In this document: piece by piece, positions 1 to 7,989 of the stretch
How the letters are laid out: each line of letters opens with the position of its first letter
How positions within the stretch are numbered: the stretch's first letter is position 1
Source of the DNA: Cellvibrionales bacterium UBA3090
Lineage (GTDB): Bacteria > Pseudomonadota > Gammaproteobacteria > Pseudomonadales > Porticoccaceae
Direction of reading: 5' to 3'
Assembly (NCBI GenBank): GCA_002367235.1
Contig: DFBC01000041.1
Coordinates: 5,434-38,248 of the forward strand
Length of the DNA stretch: 32,815 nucleotides
Program-made: the position numbers and the translations under genes
The notes under the pieces: model-generated
Seen by the model: only the letters and a program-made list of their open reading frames with translations
What the model was told of the DNA's origin: nothing
The model's database searches: none

Positions 1-1
1 G

Positions 2-1429
2 GTAGATGTAATTGAAGCTGGTTTTGCTGTTTCCAGCCAAGGTGATTTTGAGTCAGTAAAGGCGATTGCTGAGACTGTAAAAGATAGCACAGTGTGCAGT
101 CTTGCCCGGACGACTCATATGGATATTGAGCGTGCTGCAGAGGCGTTGAAAAATGCCAATGCCGGGCGTATTCATACCTTCATTGCTACGTCGCCGATCC
201 ACATGAAATATAAACTGCAGATGTCACCAGACCAGGTGGTGGAGCAAGCGGTGTCGGCTGTCAAATTAGCTCGCAATCTTATCGGTGATGTAGAGTTTTC
301 TTTGGAAGATGCCAGTCGTTCGGAATTTGACTATATGTGTCGAATTATTGAACAGGTCATTGATGCTGGGGCGGGAACCATCAACTTACCCGATACGGTT
401 GGTTACGGATTCCCTGAAGAGTATGCAGAGACCATTGGTCGCCTGATTGAAAATATCCCTAATTCAGATAAGGCGATTTTCTCGGTGCATTGTCATAACG
501 ACCTGGGCTTAGCCGTATCCAATTCATTGGCCGCGGTGATGAAGGGTGCTCGCCAAGTGGAGTGCACCATCAATGGCTTAGGTGAGAGAGCAGGTAATGC
601 CTCCCTTGAAGAAGTTGTGATGGCAGTGCGTACTCGCAAAGATATTTTCCCTGTGGAAACCCGCATTGATACCACTCAGATTGTTTCTACCTCGAGGCTG
701 GTATCCAGCATCACAGGCTTTCCTGTGCAGCCTAACAAAGCCATTGTGGGGGCCAATGCTTTTGCCCACGAATCGGGCATACATCAGGATGGCGTACTTA
801 AGTTCCGCGAGACCTATGAGATTATGAAGGCCGAGGATGTGGGCTGGAGTACCAATAAAATTGTATTGGGAAAATTATCCGGCAGAGCTGCATTTGCGGC
901 GCGTCTTGAAGAGCTGGGAACGCAGTTTGAAAATAAAGCCGATCTTAATGAAGCGTTTGTTCGCTTCAAGGCGCTGGCAGATAAAAAGCGTGAAATTTAC
1001 GATGAAGATCTTCAGGCTTTGGTGTCTGAGGTTCAGCTAAGTGGATTGAATGGTGATCAGATCACACTTGAAAACCTGGAAGTGATTTCTAAAACGGGTC
1101 AACTTCCCCATGCCAAGCTCACGCTGAATTACAAAGGTGAGACATACAGTTCATCATCGGATGGTGATGGGCCTGTAGACGCTGTATTTAAGGCGATTGA
1201 GCAGCTGGCTAAAAGTGACACTGAGTTAAAACTTTATTCGGTCAATGCCGTAACTGCTGGTACAGACTCTCAGGGTGAAGTGACGGTGAGACTTGAGAAA
1301 GGTGGTCGCATTGTTAATGGTCAAGGGGCTGATACCGATATTCTGGTCGCCAGCGTCAAGGCTTATCTGAATGCGTTGAATCTGTTAGAAAATCCGGATC
1401 GATTGCATCCACAAATGGATGGTGTCTAG
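2..1429 (+). CDS. leuA: 2-isopropylmalate synthase (3' part; 5' end outside window)
   Basis: This enzyme condenses acetyl-CoA with 2-oxoisovalerate, the first committed step of leucine synthesis, in the cytoplasm. The reading frame is open from base 2 and encodes VDVIEAGFAVSSQGDFESV, which aligns near residue 40 of E. coli LeuA, so roughly 38 N-terminal residues, including the DTTLRDGEQ segment, lie to the left. Visible family motifs are RIHTFIATSPIHMKYKL, the metal-binding HCHNDLGLAVSNSLAA, the NGLGERAGN loop and the ANKAIVGANAFAHESGIHQDGVL segment. The C-terminal part (GPVDAVFKAIEQL, then TDILVASVKAYLNALN) is the leucine-feedback regulatory domain. The stop codon overlaps an upstream in-frame ATG of the next gene, so the two are probably co-transcribed. 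The family assignment is secure; only the 5' truncation by the window edge is unusual. Confidence 0.97.
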   Translation, partial: VDVIEAGFAVSSQGDFESVKAIAETVKDSTVCSLARTTHMDIERAAEALKNANAGRIHTFIATSPIHMKYKLQMSPDQVVEQAVSAVKLARNLIGDVEFSLEDASRSEFDYMCRIIEQVIDAGAGTINLPDTVGYGFPEEYAETIGRLIENIPNSDKAIFSVHCHNDLGLAVSNSLAAVMKGARQVECTINGLGERAGNASLEEVVMAVRTRKDIFPVETRIDTTQIVSTSRLVSSITGFPVQPNKAIVGANAFAHESGIHQDGVLKFRETYEIMKAEDVGWSTNKIVLGKLSGRAAFAARLEELGTQFENKADLNEAFVRFKALADKKREIYDEDLQALVSEVQLSGLNGDQITLENLEVISKTGQLPHAKLTLNYKGETYSSSSDGDGPVDAVFKAIEQLAKSDTELKLYSVNAVTAGTDSQGEVTVRLEKGGRIVNGQGADTDILVASVKAYLNALNLLENPDRLHPQMDGV

Positions 1430-1439
1430 AGTAACGGCC

Positions 1440-2165
1440 ATGGATACTGAGCTGCGGAACTGGTATCTAAGCAATCTGGGTATTGTGCAATATTTACCCA
1501 GAAGTGAGGATCTTGTCGCGCTGCCTTTTCATGTTCCCGTTGATGATGAACGAGCAAAACCTGCCACCTCCTCAGTCAAAGAGGAGGTGGCCAGTGTTCT
1601 GGAGCTGGTTAGAGAAACAACAGATGATACAGCCCAACCAGCAGAACACCTGTCAGGAAAAGAGACTGAACCTGAGGGTATGCCCGTCCCTGCCATCGAA
1701 GTGCCAAGCTTTCGGCTTGCCTGCTGGCAACCATGTGATGATTTATTGGTGTTTAATCAATTGGAGCCAGATGTCGGTCCTGAACCCGAGCAGATCCAAT
1801 TGTTGAGTAATATCTTGAGAGCAATTGGGCGCTTGCCTGTTAGCTTGCCAGCCCCTGAATTAATTGATTGGCCGATGGCCCATGGTGGTGATGTGAGCGA
1901 AGCGGCTGCACGTAGTCTGCTATCCGTATTTCTCGATGCGCGAATCAAAAAGCGGGGAGTTCTATGGGTTTTGCTTATGGGCGAAGTGGCGGCCGAACTC
2001 CTGTGTCCTTCTGAATCTAGCTATCCAGATGCGCTTGGACGAAGGGACGAAATCGCTGGTGGGGCAAAAACCATTGTAGTGAGAAGTCTGCAAGAGATGC
2101 TAAAGGACCCTAGTATGAAAGCTCAAACCTGGGAATCGATCAAGTGCTTGGTAAACCAACCTTGA
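1440..2165 (+). CDS. holD: HolD-like protein (DNA polymerase III psi subunit family)
   Basis: Probable psi subunit of the DNA polymerase III clamp loader. In E. coli, psi links chi (HolC) and single-stranded-DNA-binding protein to the tau/gamma complex. Three signs point to HolD. The N-terminus LRNWYLSNLGIVQYLPR resembles the chi-binding N-terminus of HolD (RRDWQLQQLGITQWSLR). The C-terminus LKDPSMKAQTWESIKCLV resembles its LRANPTARAALWQQICTY. The gene lies directly upstream of rimI, as holD does in E. coli. The protein is much longer (241 residues against about 137) because of an acidic, Pro/Glu-rich low-complexity insert at about residues 35-85. ATG at 1440 is preferred over ATG 1419 because it puts the start next to the conserved N-terminal motif. 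Its 3' end overlaps rimI by 22 bases. The family is poorly conserved, so the call rests on motifs plus position. Confidence 0.62.
   Translation: MDTELRNWYLSNLGIVQYLPRSEDLVALPFHVPVDDERAKPATSSVKEEVASVLELVRETTDDTAQPAEHLSGKETEPEGMPVPAIEVPSFRLACWQPCDDLLVFNQLEPDVGPEPEQIQLLSNILRAIGRLPVSLPAPELIDWPMAHGGDVSEAAARSLLSVFLDARIKKRGVLWVLLMGEVAAELLCPSESSYPDALGRRDEIAGGAKTIVVRSLQEMLKDPSMKAQTWESIKCLVNQP
1561..1592 (+). repeat. perfect GC-rich inverted repeat inside the holD-like gene
   Basis: An 11-base arm GCCACCTCCTC (1563-1573) is followed by a 7-base loop and its exact reverse complement (1581-1591). Pairing can extend by CTG/CAG across one bulged base. It lies in the codons of the low-complexity linker. 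There is no T-run after it, so it is a stable RNA hairpin rather than a classical terminator. Confidence 0.7.
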
Positions 2166-2617
2166 CGGGCCTCGCCAATATCCGGGCAATGACTAATAAC
2201 GATGTGCCTTCTGTCTCCGCGATAGAGCTGCAAGTAACACCGCATCCCTGGCGTGCCAATCAATTTATAGACAGTGTCCTAAAGCACCAATGTATTGTGC
2301 TAACGCTCGAGACCGAAGTGATCGGTTATGCGATTTATACCATTGTTGCTGGCGAGGCAGAAATTCTGAATATTGCTATTCATCAAGCGTATCAGGGAAA
2401 AGGCTTTGGTCGACAACTGCTTGATTACCTAATGGATGTTGTTTCAGAAAATGCTGAGCGATTTTATTTGGAAGTCCGTGTTTCCAATGAAGCGGCTATT
2501 CATCTCTATCAAGAAGTTGGCTTTGTGGAAATATGTCTACGTCGGAACTACTATAAAACCTCTGCCGGGCTGGAGGATGCGATAGTGATGGCGAAAGATT
2601 TACAATTTGGATTGTGA
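2144..2617 (+). CDS. rimI: ribosomal protein bS18-alanine N-acetyltransferase
   Basis: GNAT-family acetyltransferase that acetylates the N-terminal alanine of ribosomal protein S18 using acetyl-CoA. The fold elements are in order: AEILNIAIHQAYQGKGFGRQLLDYL, with the Q-G-K-G-F-G pyrophosphate-binding loop, then FYLEVRVSNEAAIHLYQEVGF. The RimI signature RRNYYKTSAGLEDAIVMAK is at the C-terminus. The start taken is GTG at 2144. An internal ATG at 2189 would remove the first beta-strand residues (IRAM) that align with the RimI N-terminus, so it looks too late. The gene overlaps the upstream holD-like gene, matching the holD–rimI neighbourhood of enterobacteria and supporting both assignments. Length (157 residues) is close to E. 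coli RimI (148). Confidence 0.93.
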   Translation: MLGKPTLTGLANIRAMTNNDVPSVSAIELQVTPHPWRANQFIDSVLKHQCIVLTLETEVIGYAIYTIVAGEAEILNIAIHQAYQGKGFGRQLLDYLMDVVSENAERFYLEVRVSNEAAIHLYQEVGFVEICLRRNYYKTSAGLEDAIVMAKDLQFGL

Positions 2618-2619
2618 AT

Positions 2620-2637
2620 AAACTGAGCTCAGTTTTT
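2620..2637 (+). terminator. possible terminator after rimI
   Basis: Perfect 16-base palindrome AAACTGAGCTCAGTTT (2620-2635) starting three bases after the rimI stop and running into two further Ts. It can fold as a 6-bp stem with a 4-base loop. The stem is short and AT-rich, so termination would be weak. Confidence 0.4.
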
Positions 2638-2675
2638 GCTGCGAGTTAAATATGCGGGCTTGGTCTCGGCTTAAT

Positions 2676-2691
2676 TGTGACGAAGTTCACA
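2676..2691 (+). promoter_or_regulatory. CRP/Vfr-type cAMP receptor protein site
   Basis: TGTGA-CGAAGT-TCACA is an exact match to the CRP core consensus TGTGA-N6-TCACA, flanked by AT-rich sequence (AAT before, AAA after). It lies 126 bases upstream of the GGDEF/EAL gene and has no competing gene nearby. A weak -10-like TTTAGT (2715-2720) lies at roughly class II distance. Confidence 0.65.
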
Positions 2692-2817
2692 AAATAAAAA
2701 TCAATCATGGTTAATTTAGTCCGTTTATCGGGATATTTGACCGCAGTACCGCTCCTGTCTTAGAGCTTATCTAAAATGGTTACCGTGTCCCATTAACCGT
2801 CTTTCAGGAAGATCACT

Positions 2818-5172
2818 ATGGAAAGTATTGAGCACTGTCCTGGCGAATCAACAAGATTTGAAATGGCCGATTTGATGTTGAAGCGTCTTCCGCTTTGTTT
2901 GGGGGTGACGGCCGGCTTCTGTTTAATCATGGCGTATGCATGGCAGCAGATTTTTTCAACTTGGCAGATGGTTGTGTGGTGCCTTTATGTCACATCTATC
3001 CTGATGGGTGGCTGGTGGTTAATTCGACGTTTGTCATCGGGTTTGCAAGTGAAGGGAATGACCGTCAAGTTAGTTGAGGATATCAATAACTTAACGCTGG
3101 TTCTTGCTGTTGCAACTGGGTTGATTTGGGTGCTTGCCAGTGCGCTTCAGTATACCCATCAGGGGGCTGAGCAGTGGCTTTATCTTTCCATCCTGATTGG
3201 TGCCGCAGCCAGTAGTGGCATGCTGTTCAGTTATCATTTTAAGGCGGCATTGACCAAAGTGGCGATGGTGCTATTGCCCTGTACGTTAGAAGTTTATTTC
3301 ACTGCCCAGGGTAACAGCGCTTATTTTGTGGCACTGAGCTTAATTTTTTTGGCAACGTTGTACTTGGTGCTCTTCCAATTTCATCAGCTCTTGGAAAAGA
3401 ACGTTTCGTTACGTATTGAATCTGAGCAGGCAGCAAAAAAGCGTGCTGAAGTAAGTTACCTGTTTGAGCAGCACTGGTTGAATGCACCTTTGGCGGCCAT
3501 TCAATGGGATCGCCACAAATGTGTTATTGACTGGAATCCAAGTGCAGAGCGTTTGCTGGGATATTCGAAAGCTGAAGCCATGGGTAAGAGCGCTGATTTT
3601 TTTGTGACAGAGGATTCCCGAGAACACGCTAGTCAAATGTGGACTGCATTATTTCGTCAGAAAAAAGAGGGCTATCATAGCACTCACGAATTTAGGCACA
3701 AAAACGGAGATATACTGGTTTCCGAGTGGCACAACACGCCGCTATTGAAAAATGGTCGGCTGATTGGCGCTGCTTCATTTGTCGAAGATATTACCTCCCA
3801 AATGAAGGCCAAAGATACCATTCAAAGGCAGGCGACCTACGACAACCTTACGGCGTTACCCAATCGCCGCCGCATGATGGATGAACTAGAGAAAGCGTTA
3901 TCTCGTGCTCAGCGTACTAAACAATACGCCGCGGTACTCTTTCTTGACCTTGATCACTTTAAGGATATCAACGATACACAGGGGCACCATGTAGGTGATC
4001 TCGTGTTGCAGTTCTTTGCTCACACCTTAAGAAAAGCAGTTCGTAATCAGGATGTCGTGGCCCGCTTTGGCGGTGATGAGTTCGTGATACTAATTGAAGA
4101 CCTGGGTAAAAAAGAGGACGAGGCTAGGATCAAGCTGCTGGCTATTGCCGATAAAATTATGGAAATGGGCAAAGAAATTGGCAAACATGAAAACCTAGAA
4201 TATGAGATTGAGGTGAGCGGTGGCATTGTGTTGTTTAACAATGACAGGAATAGCCCGCACGACATTTTAAAGCAGGCAGACCTGGCCATGTACCGTGTTA
4301 AAGATGACGGGCGAAAGGGTTTCTGTTTCTATGATGAATCGATGACAGTTGAGGCTGAATATCGTGTAACGCTGATTCATGAATTGCGTCAGGGCATGGA
4401 GAATAAGCAGTTTGATCTGCATTTCCAATCGATTGTGGAACCCTCTGGAAAGACAGTTTTTGCCGAATCCTTATTGCGTTGGAAGCGCCCATCACAGCGC
4501 ATTGTTCCCGCGGGTGAGTTCATCGACTTCATGGCGACCCTCCCTATGATGAATGAGGTTGGATTTTGGGTTTTTGAAACGGTTTGTGAAAATATTGTCA
4601 GCTGGCGGGAGCAAGGCCAGTGGAATGAAGATATGTCGATATTTGTTAATATCAGTCCAAAACAATTCCATAACGACAAGTTCTCCCAAGAAGTTAAAAA
4701 GATCATCGAAAAGCATGGCATTAATCCTCAACAGTTAGTTTTTGAAATCACTGAAGAGAGCTTGATCCATAATCTTGATAAGGTTCGTGGGCAGCTTATG
4801 GATCTTATTGATTACGGCATACGCATTGCCTTAGATGACTTTGGTACCGGTTATTCTTCTTTGGCCATGCTGCAAAACTTACCCGTCCAGTTTGTCAAAC
4901 TGGATCGGGAGTTTATAAACAATCTGGCTGATTGTGATGAAACCCATTCAATTGTGAAGGCTGTTATTAAACTTTGTGAAATTTTGTCACTTAAAGTTAT
5001 TGCTGAAGGTGTTGAAACAGAAGAGCAATATCATGCTCTAAGGGAGATGGGCTGTGATTATTTCCAGGGTTACTATTTCAATAAGCCCATGGCGGCCTTG
5101 GACTTCACCGATGAGCTGAACTCCAAAAAGGACAAGGATAAGGAAAAATCTCTTAAGCTGGTTGTTAGCTAA
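2818..5172 (+). CDS. membrane PAS-GGDEF-EAL cyclic-di-GMP signalling protein
   Basis: Predicted bifunctional diguanylate cyclase/phosphodiesterase of the inner membrane. Residues about 22-195 hold about six hydrophobic segments. A PAS domain follows (about 215-330, with WNPSAERLLGYSKAEAMG and an FRHKNGDILVSEW region). The GGDEF domain has an intact active site, ARFGGDEF (GGDEF at 418-422), and an RNQD inhibitory site exactly five residues before it, so cyclase activity with product inhibition is plausible. The EAL domain keeps NISPKQF, EITEESL, DDFGTGYSSL, the Lys of VKLDREFI and IAEGVETEEQ, but its signature reads ESL (550-552) in place of EAL. ATG 2818 is preceded by an AGGAAG ribosome-binding site. 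The gene stands alone behind a CRP-type site, suggesting carbon-status control. The signal sensed is unknown. Confidence 0.93.
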   Translation: MESIEHCPGESTRFEMADLMLKRLPLCLGVTAGFCLIMAYAWQQIFSTWQMVVWCLYVTSILMGGWWLIRRLSSGLQVKGMTVKLVEDINNLTLVLAVATGLIWVLASALQYTHQGAEQWLYLSILIGAAASSGMLFSYHFKAALTKVAMVLLPCTLEVYFTAQGNSAYFVALSLIFLATLYLVLFQFHQLLEKNVSLRIESEQAAKKRAEVSYLFEQHWLNAPLAAIQWDRHKCVIDWNPSAERLLGYSKAEAMGKSADFFVTEDSREHASQMWTALFRQKKEGYHSTHEFRHKNGDILVSEWHNTPLLKNGRLIGAASFVEDITSQMKAKDTIQRQATYDNLTALPNRRRMMDELEKALSRAQRTKQYAAVLFLDLDHFKDINDTQGHHVGDLVLQFFAHTLRKAVRNQDVVARFGGDEFVILIEDLGKKEDEARIKLLAIADKIMEMGKEIGKHENLEYEIEVSGGIVLFNNDRNSPHDILKQADLAMYRVKDDGRKGFCFYDESMTVEAEYRVTLIHELRQGMENKQFDLHFQSIVEPSGKTVFAESLLRWKRPSQRIVPAGEFIDFMATLPMMNEVGFWVFETVCENIVSWREQGQWNEDMSIFVNISPKQFHNDKFSQEVKKIIEKHGINPQQLVFEITEESLIHNLDKVRGQLMDLIDYGIRIALDDFGTGYSSLAMLQNLPVQFVKLDREFINNLADCDETHSIVKAVIKLCEILSLKVIAEGVETEEQYHALREMGCDYFQGYYFNKPMAALDFTDELNSKKDKDKEKSLKLVVS

Positions 5173-5283
5173 GTTTGCGAATAACGGGCAAGGTACAGCA
5201 TTCTTTAGCCATGTAGTGATCGAATAGCGATATGGTGTATAACTGTCATATGGATAATCGTTCTTGGTGTGGAGAAGTTCTGC

Positions 5284-6228
5284 GTGGATAAAATTCCAAT
5301 CGGTATCAGTGCTTGCTTGCTAGGTGAGGAGGTTCGTCATAATGGCGGACATAAGCGAGATGCCTATATCACCGGCACCTTGGCACAGTACTTTAGTTTT
5401 CTATCTTTTTGCCCTGAAGTAGGCATAGGTCTTGGGACGCCAAGACCCGCTATTCGTCTCATTAGTTCCGATCGCGGCATTCGCGCCGTGGGCAGCAAAG
5501 ACTCGAGCTTAGATGTTACTGAACAATTAGGTACCTTTAGCCAGGCGGCCTTTGACAAAATTGCGGGCTTATCCGGTTTTATCTTAAAACGAGCATCACC
5601 CAGCTGCGGGATGGAGCGTGTAAAAGTCTATAACGAAAAAAATATGCCCGACCCTGTAGGTAGTGGTATTTTTGCTGCAGAGGTAATGGGACGTTTTCCT
5701 CTATTACCTATAGAAGAAGAGGGGCGTTTAGGCGACCCAAATCTGCGAGAAAATTTTATCAAGCGAGTGTTTATATATCACCGCTGGCGTACGGAGTACC
5801 TTGAGACACTGACGGTTCAAAAGCTGACAGAATTTCATGCCCAACATAAGTTAATCTTTATGAGCCATGACCAAAATCAGAGTAGGGCGCTAGGTAAAAT
5901 TGCCGCTTTAGCAAATAAAGATAACCTGGCATCCGTGGCCGAAGAATACATATCTCTGGCGATGAAAACGCTAAAAGTGATTGCCACGAGAAAAAACCAT
6001 GTGAATGTTTTACAGCACATACAGGGCTATTTGAAAAAGCAACTGGATGGGGACGACAAGCAAGAATTGGTCGAGGTTATAAGTCGGTATCATCGAGGGG
6101 AACTACCGTTAATTGTGCCACTAACTCTGCTGCTGCATCACTTTCGCAAGTCACCCAATGAGTATATTCAGCAATCTTGGTACATTAACCCCTATCCGGA
6201 AGAGCTGAAACTCAGAAATCTTGTGTAA
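5284..6228 (+). CDS. DUF523 and DUF1722 domain protein (YbgA-like)
   Basis: Two-domain protein of unknown biochemical role. The N-terminal DUF523 part (about residues 5-150) has the cysteine-containing motifs ISACLLGEEVRHNGGHK, FCPEVGIGLGTPRPAIRL and SPSCGMERVKVY. The C-terminal DUF1722 part (about 190-305) contains FHAQHKLIFMSHDQ and a helical C-terminal stretch, as in E. coli YbgA. In many Proteobacteria this architecture sits next to DNA photolyase or stress genes, but no photolyase is present here. GTG at 5284 is chosen because the GTGGAG sequence just upstream (from 5269) is a reasonable ribosome-binding site; GTG at 5269 is the alternative. No catalytic role is asserted. Confidence 0.85.
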   Translation: MDKIPIGISACLLGEEVRHNGGHKRDAYITGTLAQYFSFLSFCPEVGIGLGTPRPAIRLISSDRGIRAVGSKDSSLDVTEQLGTFSQAAFDKIAGLSGFILKRASPSCGMERVKVYNEKNMPDPVGSGIFAAEVMGRFPLLPIEEEGRLGDPNLRENFIKRVFIYHRWRTEYLETLTVQKLTEFHAQHKLIFMSHDQNQSRALGKIAALANKDNLASVAEEYISLAMKTLKVIATRKNHVNVLQHIQGYLKKQLDGDDKQELVEVISRYHRGELPLIVPLTLLLHHFRKSPNEYIQQSWYINPYPEELKLRNLV

Positions 6229-6265
6229 TCGGGTTTAGGGATAACAAGGTAACGAATCGAGCATC

Positions 6266-6475
6266 ATGAAAAACACCAGGCAGTGGCCAATATTTCTTCT
6301 TGTGCTGGATTTTCTAGGCGCGATAATAGTGGCTGTTGGGCTTATTGAGTTTTTAGATACGGCCAGCTTAAACGCAGCCTTATTACTTGTTGCCGGGTTA
6401 TTTCTAATGCTGCCGCTGATACTACACATTCTAAAATTGTTGCCACGTAGTGGCACTGATAAAGATAAACCCTAG
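6266..6475 (+). CDS. small two-helix membrane protein (possibly DUF1418/YbjC-like)
   Basis: A 69-residue protein with two hydrophobic helices (about residues 8-28 and 36-60) separated by a short polar loop, ending in a charged tail (RSGTDKDKP). The MLPLILHILKLL segment after the second helix vaguely recalls the DUF1418/YbjC family, but the match is too short to trust. It lies 37 bases after the YbgA-like gene and 11 bases before nfeD, on the same strand, so it is likely to be transcribed with them. No function is recognised. Confidence 0.6.
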   Translation: MKNTRQWPIFLLVLDFLGAIIVAVGLIEFLDTASLNAALLLVAGLFLMLPLILHILKLLPRSGTDKDKP

Positions 6476-6486
6476 GGAGACCCTTG

Positions 6487-6942
6487 ATGGAATTCGAGTT
6501 GGCCTACTGGCATTGGCTGGTACTGGGCATAGGTTTGGTTATCGTCGAAATTTTTCTGCCAAGCTTCACCATTTTCTGGTTTGGGTTAGGTGCCATGGTT
6601 GTGGGTGTTGCTTTATGGCTATTCCCATCAATGGATCTTGCCATACAGCTATCGATATGGATCGTGGCGTCCTGTGGCTTCGCCTTGTTCTGGTTTAAAG
6701 CACTTAAGCCAAAGATGATTGATAAGACCACGACGGGTATCGCCCGTGAGTCAGCCATCGGTGAAGCGGGACAGGTGATTAAAGCGCCTGTTGCTGAAGG
6801 GCACGGCATGGTTCGTTTCACTACAGCGGTATTGGGTTCGGATGAGTGGGAATTTATCTGTGAGCAGCCTGTATCTGTGGGTGATAGAGTGTTTATCAAA
6901 GAGTTTTCAGGTAACACCCTTATTGTTGTAAAACTTGATTAA
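6487..6942 (+). CDS. NfeD-like membrane protein (YbbJ type)
   Basis: Short NfeD-family protein. The N-terminal half carries about three membrane helices (WHWLVLGIGLVIVEIFLP, then FTIFWFGLGAMVVGVALWLF, then LSIWIVASCGFALFWF). The soluble C-terminal part (about 85-152) has the OB-fold pattern of the family (GEAGQVIKAPVAEGHGMVRF, then VGDRVFIKEFSGNTLIVVKL). NfeD proteins pair with SPFH/stomatin proteins, and the next gene is exactly such a protein, as in the E. coli ybbJ–qmcA pair. ATG 6487 is preferred over the adjacent TTG 6484, with TAGGGAGA just upstream as the ribosome-binding site. The pair is thought to work in membrane-domain organisation or quality control; the precise role is not established. 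Confidence 0.9.
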   Translation: MEFELAYWHWLVLGIGLVIVEIFLPSFTIFWFGLGAMVVGVALWLFPSMDLAIQLSIWIVASCGFALFWFKALKPKMIDKTTTGIARESAIGEAGQVIKAPVAEGHGMVRFTTAVLGSDEWEFICEQPVSVGDRVFIKEFSGNTLIVVKLD

Positions 6943-6968
6943 AAATTCATTTATTGGAGTCGTAGCAA

Positions 6969-7820
6969 ATGGAAAGCACAGTCGTCATTTTTGCCATCTT
7001 TGTCTTGGTGGTTATTACCATCGGCTTGGGTGTGCGTCTGGTACCCCAAGGCAGCAAACATGTGGTTCAGCGTTTTGGTAAATACCATAAAACCCTGCCG
7101 CCTGGTTTGAATATCATCGTCCCTTATATGGACTCCGTAGCCTACAAAGTCACCACCAAAGACATTGTGTTGGATATCCCCTCCCAGGAAGTGATTACTC
7201 TGGATAACGTCGTCATTATTGCCAATGCCGTGGCCTATATAAATATCGTGCTACCGGAAAAAGCCGTTTATGGCGTAGAAGATTATGAATTGGCCATTCG
7301 CACACTAGTGCAAACTTCACTACGTTCCATTGTGGGTGAAATGGCCCTCGATGACGCATTGTCTTCCCGCGACCAGATCAAAGCCAAACTAAAAACCTCC
7401 ATTTCCGCTGACATCTCTGATTGGGGTATCACCCTTAAAACTGTGGAAATTCAGGATATTAACCCTTCCGGGACTATGCAAACTGCAATGGAAGAGCAAG
7501 CTGCTGCGGAAAGGCAGCGCCGGGCAACGGTTACTCGTGCCGATGGTGAGAAAACGGCTGCTATTCTTGAGGCAGATGGTCGTCTGGAAGCTTCGCGACG
7601 AGATGCGGAAGCCAAGGTGGTGCTTGCCACAGCTACCAAGGAGGCCATTGAAAAAGTCACCGAAGGTATTCAGGACAAAGAATTACCCGCGGTGTTCCTA
7701 TTGGGTGAAAGGTATGTAGAGGCGGTGCGTGAAATGTCTAAGTCAGAAAATTCGAAACTGGTCTTCCTGCCTGCGGATATTCCTGCAGCTGTACGTGGTT
7801 TGATGAGTGGAATGAAGTAA
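6969..7820 (+). CDS. qmcA: SPFH/Band 7 (stomatin-like) protein, QmcA type
   Basis: Membrane-anchored SPFH-domain protein of the QmcA/paraslipin group. One N-terminal helix (about 4-26) is followed by VPQGSKHVVQRFGKYHKTLPPGLNIIVPYMD, the classic start of the SPFH domain, and by the conserved stretch from TKDIVLDIPSQEVITLDNV to SLRSIVGEMALDDALSSRDQI. An Ala/Glu-rich coiled coil (about 175-235, AAAERQRRATVTRADGEKTAAIL) mediates oligomerisation in the family. ATG 6969 has GGAG at 6956. It forms the usual pair with the upstream nfeD gene, 26 bases away. A 13-bp inverted repeat follows the gene. Length (283) is slightly below E. coli QmcA (305). Confidence 0.93.
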   Translation: MESTVVIFAIFVLVVITIGLGVRLVPQGSKHVVQRFGKYHKTLPPGLNIIVPYMDSVAYKVTTKDIVLDIPSQEVITLDNVVIIANAVAYINIVLPEKAVYGVEDYELAIRTLVQTSLRSIVGEMALDDALSSRDQIKAKLKTSISADISDWGITLKTVEIQDINPSGTMQTAMEEQAAAERQRRATVTRADGEKTAAILEADGRLEASRRDAEAKVVLATATKEAIEKVTEGIQDKELPAVFLLGERYVEAVREMSKSENSKLVFLPADIPAAVRGLMSGMK

Positions 7821-7849
7821 CTAAGACATTTCGTCTAGCCGCTATAATC

Positions 7850-7885
7850 TAATCCTGTCATGGGGCTAACGTCATGGCAGGATTA
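7850..7885 (+). terminator. inverted repeat downstream of qmcA, probable terminator
   Basis: Arms TAATCCTGTCATG (7850-7862) and CATGGCAGGATTA (7873-7885) pair with one mismatch across a 10-base loop. It starts 29 bases after the qmcA stop and separates qmcA from the lipoprotein gene. It is followed by CTTCTTG rather than a clean T-run, so termination efficiency is uncertain. Confidence 0.5.
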
Positions 7886-7989
7886 CTTCTTGAAGCCTTG
7901 TCAACGGACTTGTTTCCCATACGTTAACTACCATTGGGGCATAATGTTTTAATCTGATATTTAGCCATAATGGCCGGTGCGTGATTTGT

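Noticed and set aside
6236..6253. TAGGGATAACAAGGTAAC resembles the I-SceI homing endonuclease site (16 of 18 bases)
   Set aside because: It lies in a normal intergenic gap with no intron, homing endonuclease or engineering scar around it; two mismatches and a post hoc match make chance the best explanation.
6504..6917. 137-codon open frame on the minus strand covering nfeD
   Set aside because: Shadow of nfeD; the nfeD frame has clear membrane helices and family motifs.
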